NCBI GenBank assembly: GCA_937892095.1
Contig: CALAVC010000217.1
Coordinates: 1 to 15,050 of the forward strand
Source of the DNA: an uncultured Bacteroidales bacterium
Lineage (GTDB): Bacteria; Bacteroidota; Bacteroidia; Bacteroidales; Marinilabiliaceae
DNA length: 15,050 nt
Reading direction: 5' to 3'
The position numbers were made by a program, and so were the translations under genes. Of this stretch, positions 1 through 6,752 are shown one piece after another. The notes beneath the pieces are model-generated. The model worked only from the letters and a program-made list of their open reading frames with translations. It ran no database searches and had not been told where the DNA came from. The number at the start of each line of letters is the position of its first letter. The first letter of the stretch is position 1.

Positions 1-54
1 GTGTTAGGCCTGTCGCTAGCGTTCATCCTGAGCCAGGATCAAACTCTTCGTTGT
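1..54 (-). rRNA. rrs: 16S ribosomal RNA, 5' end only (partial)
   Basis: The reverse complement of 1-47 begins AGAGTTTGATCCTGGCTCAG, the universal 16S 5' segment, and continues GATGAACGCTAGCGACAGG, a Bacteroidales-type start. By alignment with E. coli numbering the mature 5' end falls near base 54. The gene runs leftward out of the window, so only the first ~54 nt are present. It is the first gene of an rRNA operon read on the minus strand. The exact mature end depends on RNase processing and is approximate. Confidence 0.97.
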
Positions 55-175
55 ATGATTGACTTTTTTTTCTTTATGAGACTCCGAGATTGCCTTTCAC
101 AGACTTAATTCTCTTTTTCACACTTGCTCGATTTTACAACCGAAGCAAAGGCTTGTCTTTTTCAGTGCGTCACTT

Positions 176-194
176 CCAATATGTCAAAGATCTT
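176..194 (-). promoter_or_regulatory. Conserved rRNA leader motif (boxA-like antitermination region)
   Basis: The minus strand reads AAGATCTTTGACATATTGG about 120 nt before the 16S 5' end. A CTTTGACATATTG-type sequence recurs in Bacteroidota rRNA leaders and spacers and is taken to be their boxA-like antitermination signal. The match is from memory of the motif, and the function here is inferred from sequence and position. Confidence 0.45.
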
Positions 195-238
195 ATCTTT
201 CTTTTTCTGCTTTAGCGCGTTAGGCGCATTTGCAAGGA

Positions 239-269
239 CAAAGTTAAGAAGAAATTTTGAATTCTCAAA
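239..269 (-). promoter_or_regulatory. rRNA operon promoter, proximal (P2)
   Basis: On the minus strand a -33 TTTG (266-269) is followed after exactly 19 bp by a -7 TAACTTTG (239-246). Both boxes match the Bacteroidota sigma-ABfr consensus TTTG / 19-21 bp / TAnnTTTG perfectly. Transcription would start near 232-235, giving a leader of about 180 nt before 16S. The boxA-like motif lies inside this leader, as expected. Confidence 0.75.
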
Positions 270-342
270 ATTTTTCTCAAACTTTTTTTTCAAAGTTGCT
301 GCTCTTTTCAGTTCAGCACCCCGTCCTTTCCGAAAGCGAGTG

Positions 343-373
343 CAAAGGTAGAGCACAAAAACTTAACTTGCAA
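343..373 (-). promoter_or_regulatory. rRNA operon promoter, distal (P1)
   Basis: On the minus strand a -33 TTG (371-373) is followed after 20 bp by a perfect -7 TACCTTTG (343-350). It lies about 105 bp upstream of the second promoter, giving the tandem arrangement common for rRNA operons. The -33 box matches three of four bases. A CTCTTTAACA sequence (minus strand, about 396-405) just upstream resembles an E. coli boxA but sits before this promoter, so it is probably coincidental. Confidence 0.65.
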
Positions 374-477
374 GAATACACATGAAAAAGTTTTGTTAAA
401 GAGTGTTATAGGGTTGAGAATGAGGGTGATAGAGGATGGAATGAATGATGACAAAATGTGAGCCTTATGCTTAGCGA

Positions 478-1242
478 TTAATCTTGGGGAACGCACACGG
501 GGCGAACAAAGAAACCAGCTTCACGAGACCTGTAGTACGAGGTGTTAACATGGGACGAATGGAAAGTGATGCCGTGAGCACTGTTAGCAAATGTGGCAAA
601 AAGACTCGAGGACCAGTAGTAGCCGTAGGAACCTATGTTGTAGCCAGAGGAAGTACCACCTGCGGACAAGAAGACCGAATTGGAATTAGTCTTGCTTTGG
701 ACAAGGTAGCCATTGACATGTTTCTGCGTAGTCCATGTCCAAGTGCAGTTTCTGTACAACTCTTCGAATTCTTTGATGGTGGGCATGCGCCAAGGGCCAC
801 CAAGGAGGACGTGGGCTACGTCGTCTGCAGGGTCGAGGGTGATCTTGTCGTCGTAGAAGCCTTCGTTGCCAAGGAGGCTGGATTGGGATTGGGAAACGTA
901 TTTGGTGAGTTTATCGTAGTTACCTTCACACCATTTGTAGGTACTCCAATCGTAAGTTTCTTTTGTCTCGGTCTCGCCCCAAGCGTAGTGGTCGCCATAA
1001 TCCTCGGGTGCAGTGGTGCCAAGGTTGAACGATGCCCAAAGGAGTCCGCTGGGTAGTCCGAGGTCGACGGCTTCGGGGATTGAAAGAATGCTATCGACAA
1101 CGACAGGAATTATGACATCTGTAGAGTCGGTGGAGATAGGGTCGGATGCAGAATTGTCGTCATCGTCGCAAGCGGAGATCATTAAGGTGGAAGCCAAAAC
1201 TGACAATGTGGCTAAAGCCAAGGCAAGGAAATATTTTTGCAT
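478..1242 (-). CDS. Surface lipoprotein with FISUMP domain
   Basis: This 254-residue protein starts with a lipoprotein signal peptide: basic start, hydrophobic stretch, and a lipobox ending ISAC with Cys25. The residues right after the cysteine are DDDD, an acidic tract like the Bacteroidota lipoprotein export signal that sends lipoproteins to the cell surface. Residues ~58-252 match the FISUMP family (Fibrobacter succinogenes major paralogous domain): VDLGLPSGLLWASFNLG near 59-75, YAWGET near 86-91, GGPWRMPT and a C-terminal RPVC. The domain is common in Bacteroidales surface proteins and its function is not known. No promoter of the usual form is clear upstream. The terminator of the preceding operon ends only 32 bp before the start codon, so expression may depend on partial read-through or an atypical promoter. 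Confidence 0.9.
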   Translation of the reverse strand: MQKYFLALALATLSVLASTLMISACDDDDNSASDPISTDSTDVIIPVVVDSILSIPEAVDLGLPSGLLWASFNLGTTAPEDYGDHYAWGETETKETYDWSTYKWCEGNYDKLTKYVSQSQSSLLGNEGFYDDKITLDPADDVAHVLLGGPWRMPTIKEFEELYRNCTWTWTTQKHVNGYLVQSKTNSNSVFLSAGGTSSGYNIGSYGYYWSSSLFATFANSAHGITFHSSHVNTSYYRSREAGFFVRPVCVPQD

Positions 1243-1274
1243 ATTAATTAATTGTTATTGGAGAAATTGCATAG

Positions 1275-1312
1275 AAAAATAGCCCACAGCATAAGATGTA
1301 TGCTGTGGGCTA
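1275..1312 (-). terminator. Intrinsic terminator of the beta-helix/EEP lipoprotein operon
   Basis: A perfect 14-bp inverted repeat, TAGCCCACAGCATA (1280-1293) and TATGCTGTGGGCTA (1299-1312), encloses a 5-nt loop. Read on the minus strand it is followed directly by TTTTT (1275-1279), the layout of a rho-independent terminator. The plus-strand side has no T run, so it should act leftward only. It lies 135 nt past the stop codon of the EEP gene. Confidence 0.85.
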
Positions 1313-1321
1313 TAAGATGAA

Positions 1322-1349
1322 TTGTGCGACAGAGTTCGTCTGCCGACAA
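1322..1349 (-). other. Second stem-loop in the 3' untranslated region
   Basis: On the minus strand TTGTCGGCAGA and TCTGTCGCACAA can pair as an 11-bp stem with one G-U pair, one bulged C and a 5-nt loop (CGAAC). It sits 9 bp upstream of the terminator hairpin in the same transcript. It has no T run of its own on the minus strand. It could stabilise the mRNA 3' end or form part of a small RNA; no known RNA family is recognised. Confidence 0.5.
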
Positions 1350-1447
1350 TATGTTTTTAACTATAAAATTGCTTGCTTGCTAACATTTTAATTGAGAAAT
1401 AAAATGTAAATGATGTGGTGGGTTAAAGATACGGAGAAAGCAAAAAA

Positions 1448-2506
1448 TCACATGGGAATCTTGACAAGTACGGGCAGATGGTCGGAATAGCCTCCGAGAT
1501 TGTCGACGGAATAGTTGTAGCGTCGGCCGATGTAGGTACGTTTGGGTTTTTGACCTGGGTACAAGTCGTCATCTTCGAGCAGGTAGGGAGCACGGAAGAC
1601 GCTAAACTTGGGTCGGGAGACATGGCAAGTGCCTTGCGAGACGATGATGTGGTCGATGGTTTGCCAACGACCTTTGTATCGATAGGAAAAATCTTGTGTA
1701 TCGGCGGATAGGTTGAGTAGGTGACCGACATTGGTAAGGGTGCGAGCACCGAGTATGTCGGTTATGGCTTCGCAGTCGGCAGTGTCGTTAAAATCGCCTA
1801 AGAGGACAATCTGAGCGTTTCGGTTGATAGAGAGTAGTGAGTCGCAGCTATGGCGGACGCGTGCGGCAACGTGGTTTCGTTTCCAAACCGACTCTTTGGC
1901 ACCAGAGTATTTGGAGGGCCAATGGTTCATCATGACGTGAACGGTGTCGGAGGTGGTGCGGAGGCGGAACTTGGCGTAGAGGACATCGCGTGTATGTAGT
2001 CCGCTATCGGGCTTGGAGACGAAGATGGGATAGGAGCCGATAAGTTCGACACGCTGAGCGTCGTAGAGTATGGCCACGCCTATGCCGCGCCCGTCGGGTG
2101 TGGGGTAGGCTATGGATTTGTAGGCGACATATTTGTTGCTTAGCCCCGTCTCGTTGGCTAAGACATTGGTGGCTTGCAGACCTTCTACTTCGCACAGCCC
2201 GACGATGTCGGGTCGGACGCGTCCGCCAGCAGAGGTGATGACGCGAGCCAGGCGGCGTGCTTTGTTCATCATGCGAGGGAGTGTCCAGTGGTAGACTCCT
2301 TCGGGCGTGAAGTCGTCGTCGAAGCGAGTGGGGTCGTCTTCGGGGTCGAAGAAATTTTCGACGTTGTAGCTCATGATGACGAGTGTGTCATGAGCCGTGA
2401 GAGTGGAAGAGTTTTGAGACTGGTTTAGAGTGGTTGGACGCTGCGACTTGCATGCCGAGAGAGCGAGGCAGGCGATGGAGAGCAGATATACTATATGTTT
2501 TTTCAT
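1448..2506 (-). CDS. Endonuclease/exonuclease/phosphatase (EEP) family lipoprotein
   Basis: This 352-residue protein begins with a lipoprotein signal ending LALSAC (Cys19), so it should be anchored outside the cytoplasm. Residues ~40-350 carry the full EEP (DNase I-like) motif set: SYNVENFF with Asn48, CEVEG with Glu106, NHWPSKYSG with His195, LLGDFND with Asp238 and Asn240, an Asp285 motif (TIDHI), and the terminal SDHLP pair Asp342-His343. These are the metal and catalytic residues of this phosphodiesterase fold, so the enzyme looks intact. The substrate cannot be read from sequence; the family includes nucleases, phosphoinositide phosphatases and sphingomyelinases. The start codon lies 13 bp after the stop of the upstream beta-helix gene, indicating one operon, which ends at the hairpin near 1275-1312. 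Confidence 0.92.
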   Translation of the reverse strand: MKKHIVYLLSIACLALSACKSQRPTTLNQSQNSSTLTAHDTLVIMSYNVENFFDPEDDPTRFDDDFTPEGVYHWTLPRMMNKARRLARVITSAGGRVRPDIVGLCEVEGLQATNVLANETGLSNKYVAYKSIAYPTPDGRGIGVAILYDAQRVELIGSYPIFVSKPDSGLHTRDVLYAKFRLRTTSDTVHVMMNHWPSKYSGAKESVWKRNHVAARVRHSCDSLLSINRNAQIVLLGDFNDTADCEAITDILGARTLTNVGHLLNLSADTQDFSYRYKGRWQTIDHIIVSQGTCHVSRPKFSVFRAPYLLEDDDLYPGQKPKRTYIGRRYNYSVDNLGGYSDHLPVLVKIPM

Positions 2507-2519
2507 TTGGCAAAAAGAA

Positions 2520-3872
2520 TCATTTTGAGAGTTGGAGAGCTCCCATGCTTATGCTATCGGCAAGCGAGCGGAGCGAGCCCTCGAAGTCGTAGGGATAGAG
2601 AGTGGCGAGCGAAGCATCGGCTGTGTGGTAAGCTGGGCTGCTCTGTTTTAGGTGCAAGTCGCGATTCTGCCTATTGGCAAAACGTGCATCGGTGGCAACT
2701 TGACAATTGAGGAAATGAACAGTGTCGGAAGCTACGACATCTTTTTTTGACGTGCGGAGCAAGGAATGGCTTATGAGCGAAAAGCCCGAAACGATGGAGT
2801 CTACAATGACTTCATCGTCGAGATTGCCCATAACAATGGAATTGACAATGGATACGTTGAAGTCGGAATCGGCACTATGTCGGACGCTGACCGAGGGCGT
2901 GTGGCGGTAGTCCCATGCATAGTAGTTGGAGATCGTGACGTGGGCAAGGCTCAGAGAGCCGCCATGTATGCTGACGGCCGACTCGCCGCAGTTGATTACG
3001 ATGCTATTGGAGAGGGTGAGCGAAGCGTCGGTTGCACTGATGCCACTTTTAGAGACGTCGCGAATGAGTAGTCCGTCGGCAACGAGTTCGGCAGCGGAGT
3101 CGACAGAGAGTGCGTGAGTGGGGCAAGCTATGTCGGCATTGGAGATGGTGGCTTTGGCACCACGACAAAGGTAGATGCCGTCCCACTGACCAGGAATGTC
3201 GGCATAGTAGGAGTCGGAGCGTTGCTGGCAGAAGACGATTGGACGACTTTTGCTGCCCACCACAGTTAGGTTGCCACGCGAAATGAGCTTTGCCGAGTTG
3301 GCAAAGATGACTTTGGCACCATTGGAGATGGTTAGCGATGAGCCTTTCTCAACAACGACAGAGTCGGCAATAAGATAGGGAATGCTGTCTTGGCTCCACT
3401 CGGTGGGGGTTGTCAGAGCTCCCGAAACGACGTGTCTGTTTTGCAATATGGCGCGGAGCTGCACTGTCCAATGCTTGTTGCCACTGCGTGCTGACAGGCA
3501 GTCGGTCAGGCGTTGAGTTGCCAACCCAGTGTTGATATAGTTTGCTTTGAGTGCGACGAAAACGATAAGGCTGTCGGAAGCACGAAGCCTTACATTGTCG
3601 GCATACGTTTCGGCGCCATTGACATTGACCATAAAGGGCGAAGCCTCGGCACCGGTCAAAGATACATTGTCGATGGTGTAGTCTTCGTTGGACTGATTAT
3701 AGAGAGCGATACGCAGAGTTGGCGTGACGTAGCCAACTGGGATGGTGTCGAAGCTGATGGTGTCGGCAGACCATGCGAGACTACTCTGGTCGGAGGGGTG
3801 GGCAGAGAAGTCGCGTTCGCACGAAGCCAAGCTAAGTAACAAAAAAAGGGTTGTAAGGGTTCTTATGTACAT
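2520..3872 (-). CDS. Lipoprotein with right-handed parallel beta-helix repeats
   Basis: The ATG at 3870-3872 is preferred. It gives 450 residues and places a lipobox ending LSLASC (Cys18) directly after a hydrophobic signal segment. A longer in-frame ATG at 3900-3902 overlaps the -7 promoter box and would add ten residues before the signal peptide. After the signal comes a beta-sandwich-like region (about residues 30-145, starting near TISFDTIPVG). Then follows a beta-helix region (about 170-380) with repeated turns such as SIVINCGESAVSIHG and a conserved GQWDGIYL step. The overall plan matches a common Bacteroidales lipoprotein family of unknown function. It is first in an operon with the EEP lipoprotein, so both may act at the cell surface on a common substrate (inference). 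Confidence 0.85.
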   Translation of the reverse strand: MYIRTLTTLFLLLSLASCERDFSAHPSDQSSLAWSADTISFDTIPVGYVTPTLRIALYNQSNEDYTIDNVSLTGAEASPFMVNVNGAETYADNVRLRASDSLIVFVALKANYINTGLATQRLTDCLSARSGNKHWTVQLRAILQNRHVVSGALTTPTEWSQDSIPYLIADSVVVEKGSSLTISNGAKVIFANSAKLISRGNLTVVGSKSRPIVFCQQRSDSYYADIPGQWDGIYLCRGAKATISNADIACPTHALSVDSAAELVADGLLIRDVSKSGISATDASLTLSNSIVINCGESAVSIHGGSLSLAHVTISNYYAWDYRHTPSVSVRHSADSDFNVSIVNSIVMGNLDDEVIVDSIVSGFSLISHSLLRTSKKDVVASDTVHFLNCQVATDARFANRQNRDLHLKQSSPAYHTADASLATLYPYDFEGSLRSLADSISMGALQLSK

Positions 3873-3899
3873 AGGGACAGTTGTGGCGTCTGACACAAG

Positions 3900-3907
3900 C
3901 AAAAGTA
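3900..3907 (-). promoter_or_regulatory. -7 box for the beta-helix/EEP lipoprotein operon
   Basis: The minus strand reads TACTTTTG, a perfect TAnnTTTG box. Transcription would start near 3893-3896, about 21-24 nt before the chosen ATG at 3872. No good TTTG is seen 19-21 bp upstream, so the -33 element is weak or factor-dependent. The box overlaps the alternative upstream ATG and thereby argues for the shorter protein. Confidence 0.55.
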
Positions 3908-3921
3908 GCTAAAATTAACTA

Positions 3922-3952
3922 TTGACATACACAGACATACGGCCTAACTTCG
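3922..3952 (+). promoter_or_regulatory. Promoter for the haem uptake operon
   Basis: A -33 TTG (3922-3924) is followed after 20 bp by TAACTTCG (3945-3952), one mismatch from TAnnTTTG. Transcription would begin near 3956-3959, about 35 nt before the receptor ATG. The -33 region abuts that of the divergent lipoprotein promoter, so the two may compete or share a regulator. Confidence 0.5.
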
Positions 3953-3963
3953 CGACATCGCGA
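3950..3963. promoter_or_regulatory. GC-rich dyad overlapping the haem operon promoter (possible operator)
   Basis: TCGCGACATCGCGA consists of two TCGCGA palindromes around CA and is a near-perfect 14-bp dyad. It overlaps the end of the -7 box and the expected transcription start. It stands out in an AT-rich intergenic region. A repressor-binding site is plausible; no regulator family is identified, and it does not look like a standard Fur box. Confidence 0.4.
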
Positions 3964-3991
3964 TACAAGACACACTTATTTTTTTAAACAG

Positions 3992-6073
3992 ATGGAAAAA
4001 ATAGCTATGCTGTGTGTGTCGGCAATGGTGGTTTGCGTAGCGAGTGCGCAAAACATTGAGAACGACAGCATAATGAACGAAAGCCCCATTGACCTTGAAC
4101 AGGTGGTGGTGACGGCCACACGAACGGCCAAGAAGCTAAAAGATGTGCCAGTGCTGACACAAGTCATATCGAAAGCAGACATTGAGCGACGGGGCATAAA
4201 CAATGTTCAAGATTTGCTGACACAAGAAGTCCCAGGGCTGGAATTTCAGGAGGTGGGCTACGGCACCAGCATCAACTTGCAAGGGTTGGGAGCTAAGCAC
4301 ATACTCATTCTTGTAGATGGCGAGCGTTTGGCTGGCGAAAATAGTGGCAACATTGACTATCAGCGCATCAACACGATGGGCATTGAGCGCATAGAGATTG
4401 TCAAAGGAGCGTCGTCGGCACTCTATGGTTCGGGAGCTATGGGTGGCGTGATAAACATTATCACGCGCAAAGCTAAGCGGAACGTGGAGGTAAGTGCACA
4501 GGCGCGCTATGGCGAGCGCAGCGAAAAAAACTTCGACGAGAACCCGAAAGATGGCAGCCAGTATAAGTATAGAAAACATTTGGACAAGCCCAACTTGTCG
4601 ACATCGCTTTCGTTGGGCTTGCGGTTGGGGTCGCTCACGTCGCAGACCGACGTGGCCTACAAGAGTGCAGATGCCTATCAGCTATACGACCGCAAAGGAG
4701 TCGTGAAGCACTATAAGGTGGCTAATGTGACAGTGGAGTCGCCCGTCTCGACAACACCGACCTCGGTTAGTGGCTATGAGGACCTGAACATTAGCGAAAG
4801 GCTTACATATAAGCCAGTGGAGAACCTGACCCTTCGCGCTCACGTAAGTCATTATGAATTAAATAGATATGACTTTGTGGCCGACAATATTTATGAACAA
4901 AACGAAGACATTGCTTTTGGAGGGTCGGCAGAATGGCAAATGAGCGAAGAACAGACCTTGGGAGCATCGATGCATGTAGACAGATATAGTCGTTATGACA
5001 AGTTTGAGCGCAAAGCTGGGCGAAATCTTGATTACGAGAATAATATTAGTCAGCCACGCTTGGCGTATACGCGACGCATCGGAGAACACAACACTTTTAC
5101 GGTAGGAGCCGAAGGCTACGTAGAAGAGCTCTATGGCAACAGATTTAACGCATCGTCGGCCTACGAGACGAAAAAACAGTGGATGACAACACTATATGCG
5201 CAAGACGATTGGGACATAACGGATGTATTTTCGGTTGTCGTGGGTTTGCGTGCCGACTACCATAAAGAGTATGAACTTAACGTGACGCCAAAGATTTCAC
5301 TTATGTATAAGCCCTACGCCGTTAGAGTGCCTATTCGCTGGAGACTAAATTATGCAATGGGATTTCGTTCGCCGACACTCAAAGAGCTATATATGAACTG
5401 GGACCACTTGGGAATGTTCTGGATGTATGGAAATGCGGACTTGAAACCCGAACACAACAACTACGTTTCACTATCGGCAGAGTATGCATGCAAAGTAATC
5501 AACGTGAGCGCAAACGTATACTCTAACTGGTTTAAGGATAAGATTGAGGGCGTGTGGAAGACGGGCGAAAACGGCATGCAAGAATACCACTATACCAACC
5601 TCCAAAAAAGTAGGCTGACAGGCTTTGAGCTGATGCTTCGCGCCAAGATAGGCAATCATGCCGACCTATACACATCGTACAACTACCTCTACACATCGAA
5701 AACAGATGGATACAGACTGACAGCGGCAGCGCCACACAGTGCAACATTTAGACTCGAAGGAAATAGTCATGCTGGGCGTTTTGCGACCATAGCAAACATA
5801 CAGGTTAGCCTGACGGGTAGCAAAGATTATAGCATTGCCGACACGTATACGCAAGATAACACACAGATGAGCTATAGTGCCGACGACTTCTACGATGCAC
5901 ATGTGGACGCATTCGCCTTGTGCAACCTTAGTGTGGCACAAATGCTTGGCAATCATTGTCAGCTAACGGCAGGACTGAACAACCTTTTTGACTATCATGC
6001 CGACGTGGTGTCGTTTAATAGTTCAACGTCGCCCGGCAGACGATATTTTGTGTCTGTACAAATCAATTTCTGA
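3992..6073 (+). CDS. hmuR: TonB-dependent outer-membrane receptor, haem type (HmuR-like)
   Basis: This 693-residue protein has a signal peptide (residues 1 to ~19, ending ASA-Q). A TonB-box-like segment and plug start follow (LEQVVVTATR, 35-44). The plug runs to ~160 and contains the usual ILVDGERL (105-113) and IERIEIVKGASSALYGSGAMGG motifs. A 22-strand barrel is expected from there to a C-terminal aromatic residue (VQINF). Residues 458-487 hold a pair resembling the FRAP and NPDL boxes of haem receptors, FRSPTLKELY and GNADLKPE, with His472 between them and His488 just after; in HmuR-type receptors a histidine here takes part in haem binding. It is followed after 37 bp by an HmuY-like gene. 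In Porphyromonas gingivalis the order is hmuY then hmuR, the reverse of this one. Receptor class is firm; haem as substrate is inferred from these boxes and the neighbour. Confidence 0.87.
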   Translation: MEKIAMLCVSAMVVCVASAQNIENDSIMNESPIDLEQVVVTATRTAKKLKDVPVLTQVISKADIERRGINNVQDLLTQEVPGLEFQEVGYGTSINLQGLGAKHILILVDGERLAGENSGNIDYQRINTMGIERIEIVKGASSALYGSGAMGGVINIITRKAKRNVEVSAQARYGERSEKNFDENPKDGSQYKYRKHLDKPNLSTSLSLGLRLGSLTSQTDVAYKSADAYQLYDRKGVVKHYKVANVTVESPVSTTPTSVSGYEDLNISERLTYKPVENLTLRAHVSHYELNRYDFVADNIYEQNEDIAFGGSAEWQMSEEQTLGASMHVDRYSRYDKFERKAGRNLDYENNISQPRLAYTRRIGEHNTFTVGAEGYVEELYGNRFNASSAYETKKQWMTTLYAQDDWDITDVFSVVVGLRADYHKEYELNVTPKISLMYKPYAVRVPIRWRLNYAMGFRSPTLKELYMNWDHLGMFWMYGNADLKPEHNNYVSLSAEYACKVINVSANVYSNWFKDKIEGVWKTGENGMQEYHYTNLQKSRLTGFELMLRAKIGNHADLYTSYNYLYTSKTDGYRLTAAAPHSATFRLEGNSHAGRFATIANIQVSLTGSKDYSIADTYTQDNTQMSYSADDFYDAHVDAFALCNLSVAQMLGNHCQLTAGLNNLFDYHADVVSFNSSTSPGRRYFVSVQINF

Positions 6074-6110
6074 CAAAAACTTCACTTAATAAATAAAAAC
6101 AACCTTAGTA

Positions 6111-6752
6111 ATGAAAAAAACGCTTTTGTTGCTATCGTTGCCAATTGCGTTGTGCTTTGGCGCATGCGACGACGACGATGACAACACGACAACACAAAAC
6201 GAGATCGAAAACGTCGTTGGACTAATCAGGTCGGGCGATGAATATCAACTCTATCGCGAGACAGACTATGGCGACGACTGGATATACGTTAGCTTGGCAA
6301 ACGTCGACACAGTGGCCGTGAGCGAAGACACACACAAAGAGAGCACAGAATGGGACGTGGCTTTCAACCGATACAACATCCGCACCAATAGTGGGCTTAG
6401 TGGCTCGGGCAACGGTGGTGCACTGAAAACCGACTTTACGAGCTTGAGCCTATGTACGGCAGTGCCCGAAGGTGCGACGTTTGCAACCGACACTGTCGTG
6501 TCGATAACTGCTTCTTTTTCGCTCAGCACAGTAACGGCAACAACAGGTCCTGCAACAATGGAATCGACAGCCAACACTGTTCTTGCCGAGGCAATGGCAT
6601 TCGCAGGTCCGCCACCATCGTACACACCCTCGAAAAATGTGTTTATAATCCGCGCTGCCGACGGAAAGACTTTTTACAAGTTTATGGCAGTAGGTTTCTA
6701 CAACGATGAGGGCGAAAGTGGCTACTATAGCTTCAAGCTTGAAAAACTATAA
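6111..6752 (+). CDS. hmuY: HmuY-family haem-binding lipoprotein
   Basis: This 213-residue protein has a lipoprotein signal ending FGAC (Cys19), followed by DDDDD, an acidic surface-export signal. The mature domain shows HmuY-family features: WDVAFNRYNIRTNSG (81-95), a central lid region with TMES and EAMAF, and a final FYKFMAVGFYNDEGESG strand pair. HmuY captures haem at the surface and hands it to the partner TonB receptor, here encoded just upstream. P. gingivalis HmuY ligates haem with His134 and His166. This protein has one histidine only (His75), near the start of the domain, so that pair is missing. Met150 and Met162 in the lid are candidate replacements, as reported for homologues in Tannerella and Prevotella. 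Its TAA overlaps the ATG of the next gene by one base (TAATG), suggesting coupled translation. Confidence 0.85.
   Translation: MKKTLLLLSLPIALCFGACDDDDDNTTTQNEIENVVGLIRSGDEYQLYRETDYGDDWIYVSLANVDTVAVSEDTHKESTEWDVAFNRYNIRTNSGLSGSGNGGALKTDFTSLSLCTAVPEGATFATDTVVSITASFSLSTVTATTGPATMESTANTVLAEAMAFAGPPPSYTPSKNVFIIRAADGKTFYKFMAVGFYNDEGESGYYSFKLEKL

Larger units (their letters stand above)
55..477. other. rRNA leader and upstream control region, no protein gene
   Basis: This 423-bp gene-free stretch holds the 16S leader, the two tandem promoters and the boxA-like motif. It is AT-rich with long T runs on the plus strand (A runs in the leader RNA). Between the end of the FISUMP lipoprotein gene (478) and the distal promoter I see no hairpin plus T-run terminator, so transcripts of that gene may run into the rRNA operon. 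Short ORFs here have no recognisable similarity and overlap promoter elements. Confidence 0.7.
1243..1447. other. Intergenic region between the FISUMP and EEP lipoprotein genes
   Basis: This 205-bp stretch contains the terminator and second hairpin, plus an AT-rich 3' untranslated tail with a short tandem TTGC repeat near 1369-1380. I find no clean TAnnTTTG box on the minus strand for the downstream FISUMP gene. The closest is TATTTTTC, which overlaps the terminator's T run, and it has no -33 partner. Confidence 0.6.

Noticed and set aside
124..496. Short frames on both strands in the 16S upstream region
   Set aside because: They overlap the rRNA leader and both promoters, have low-complexity Phe/Lys-rich translations and show no similarity I recognise.
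484..1056. Plus-strand frame of 190 codons opposite the FISUMP lipoprotein
   Set aside because: The minus-strand frame has a signal peptide, lipobox and clear family motifs; this one has none and is a shadow.
1369..1380. Tandem TTGC repeat
   Set aside because: Only three copies in a non-coding tail; too short to call a phase-variable or mobile repeat.
3870..3902. Longer start (ATG 3900-3902) for the beta-helix lipoprotein
   Set aside because: It overlaps the TACTTTTG promoter box and would put ten polar residues before the lipoprotein signal. The ATG at 3870-3872 fits better.
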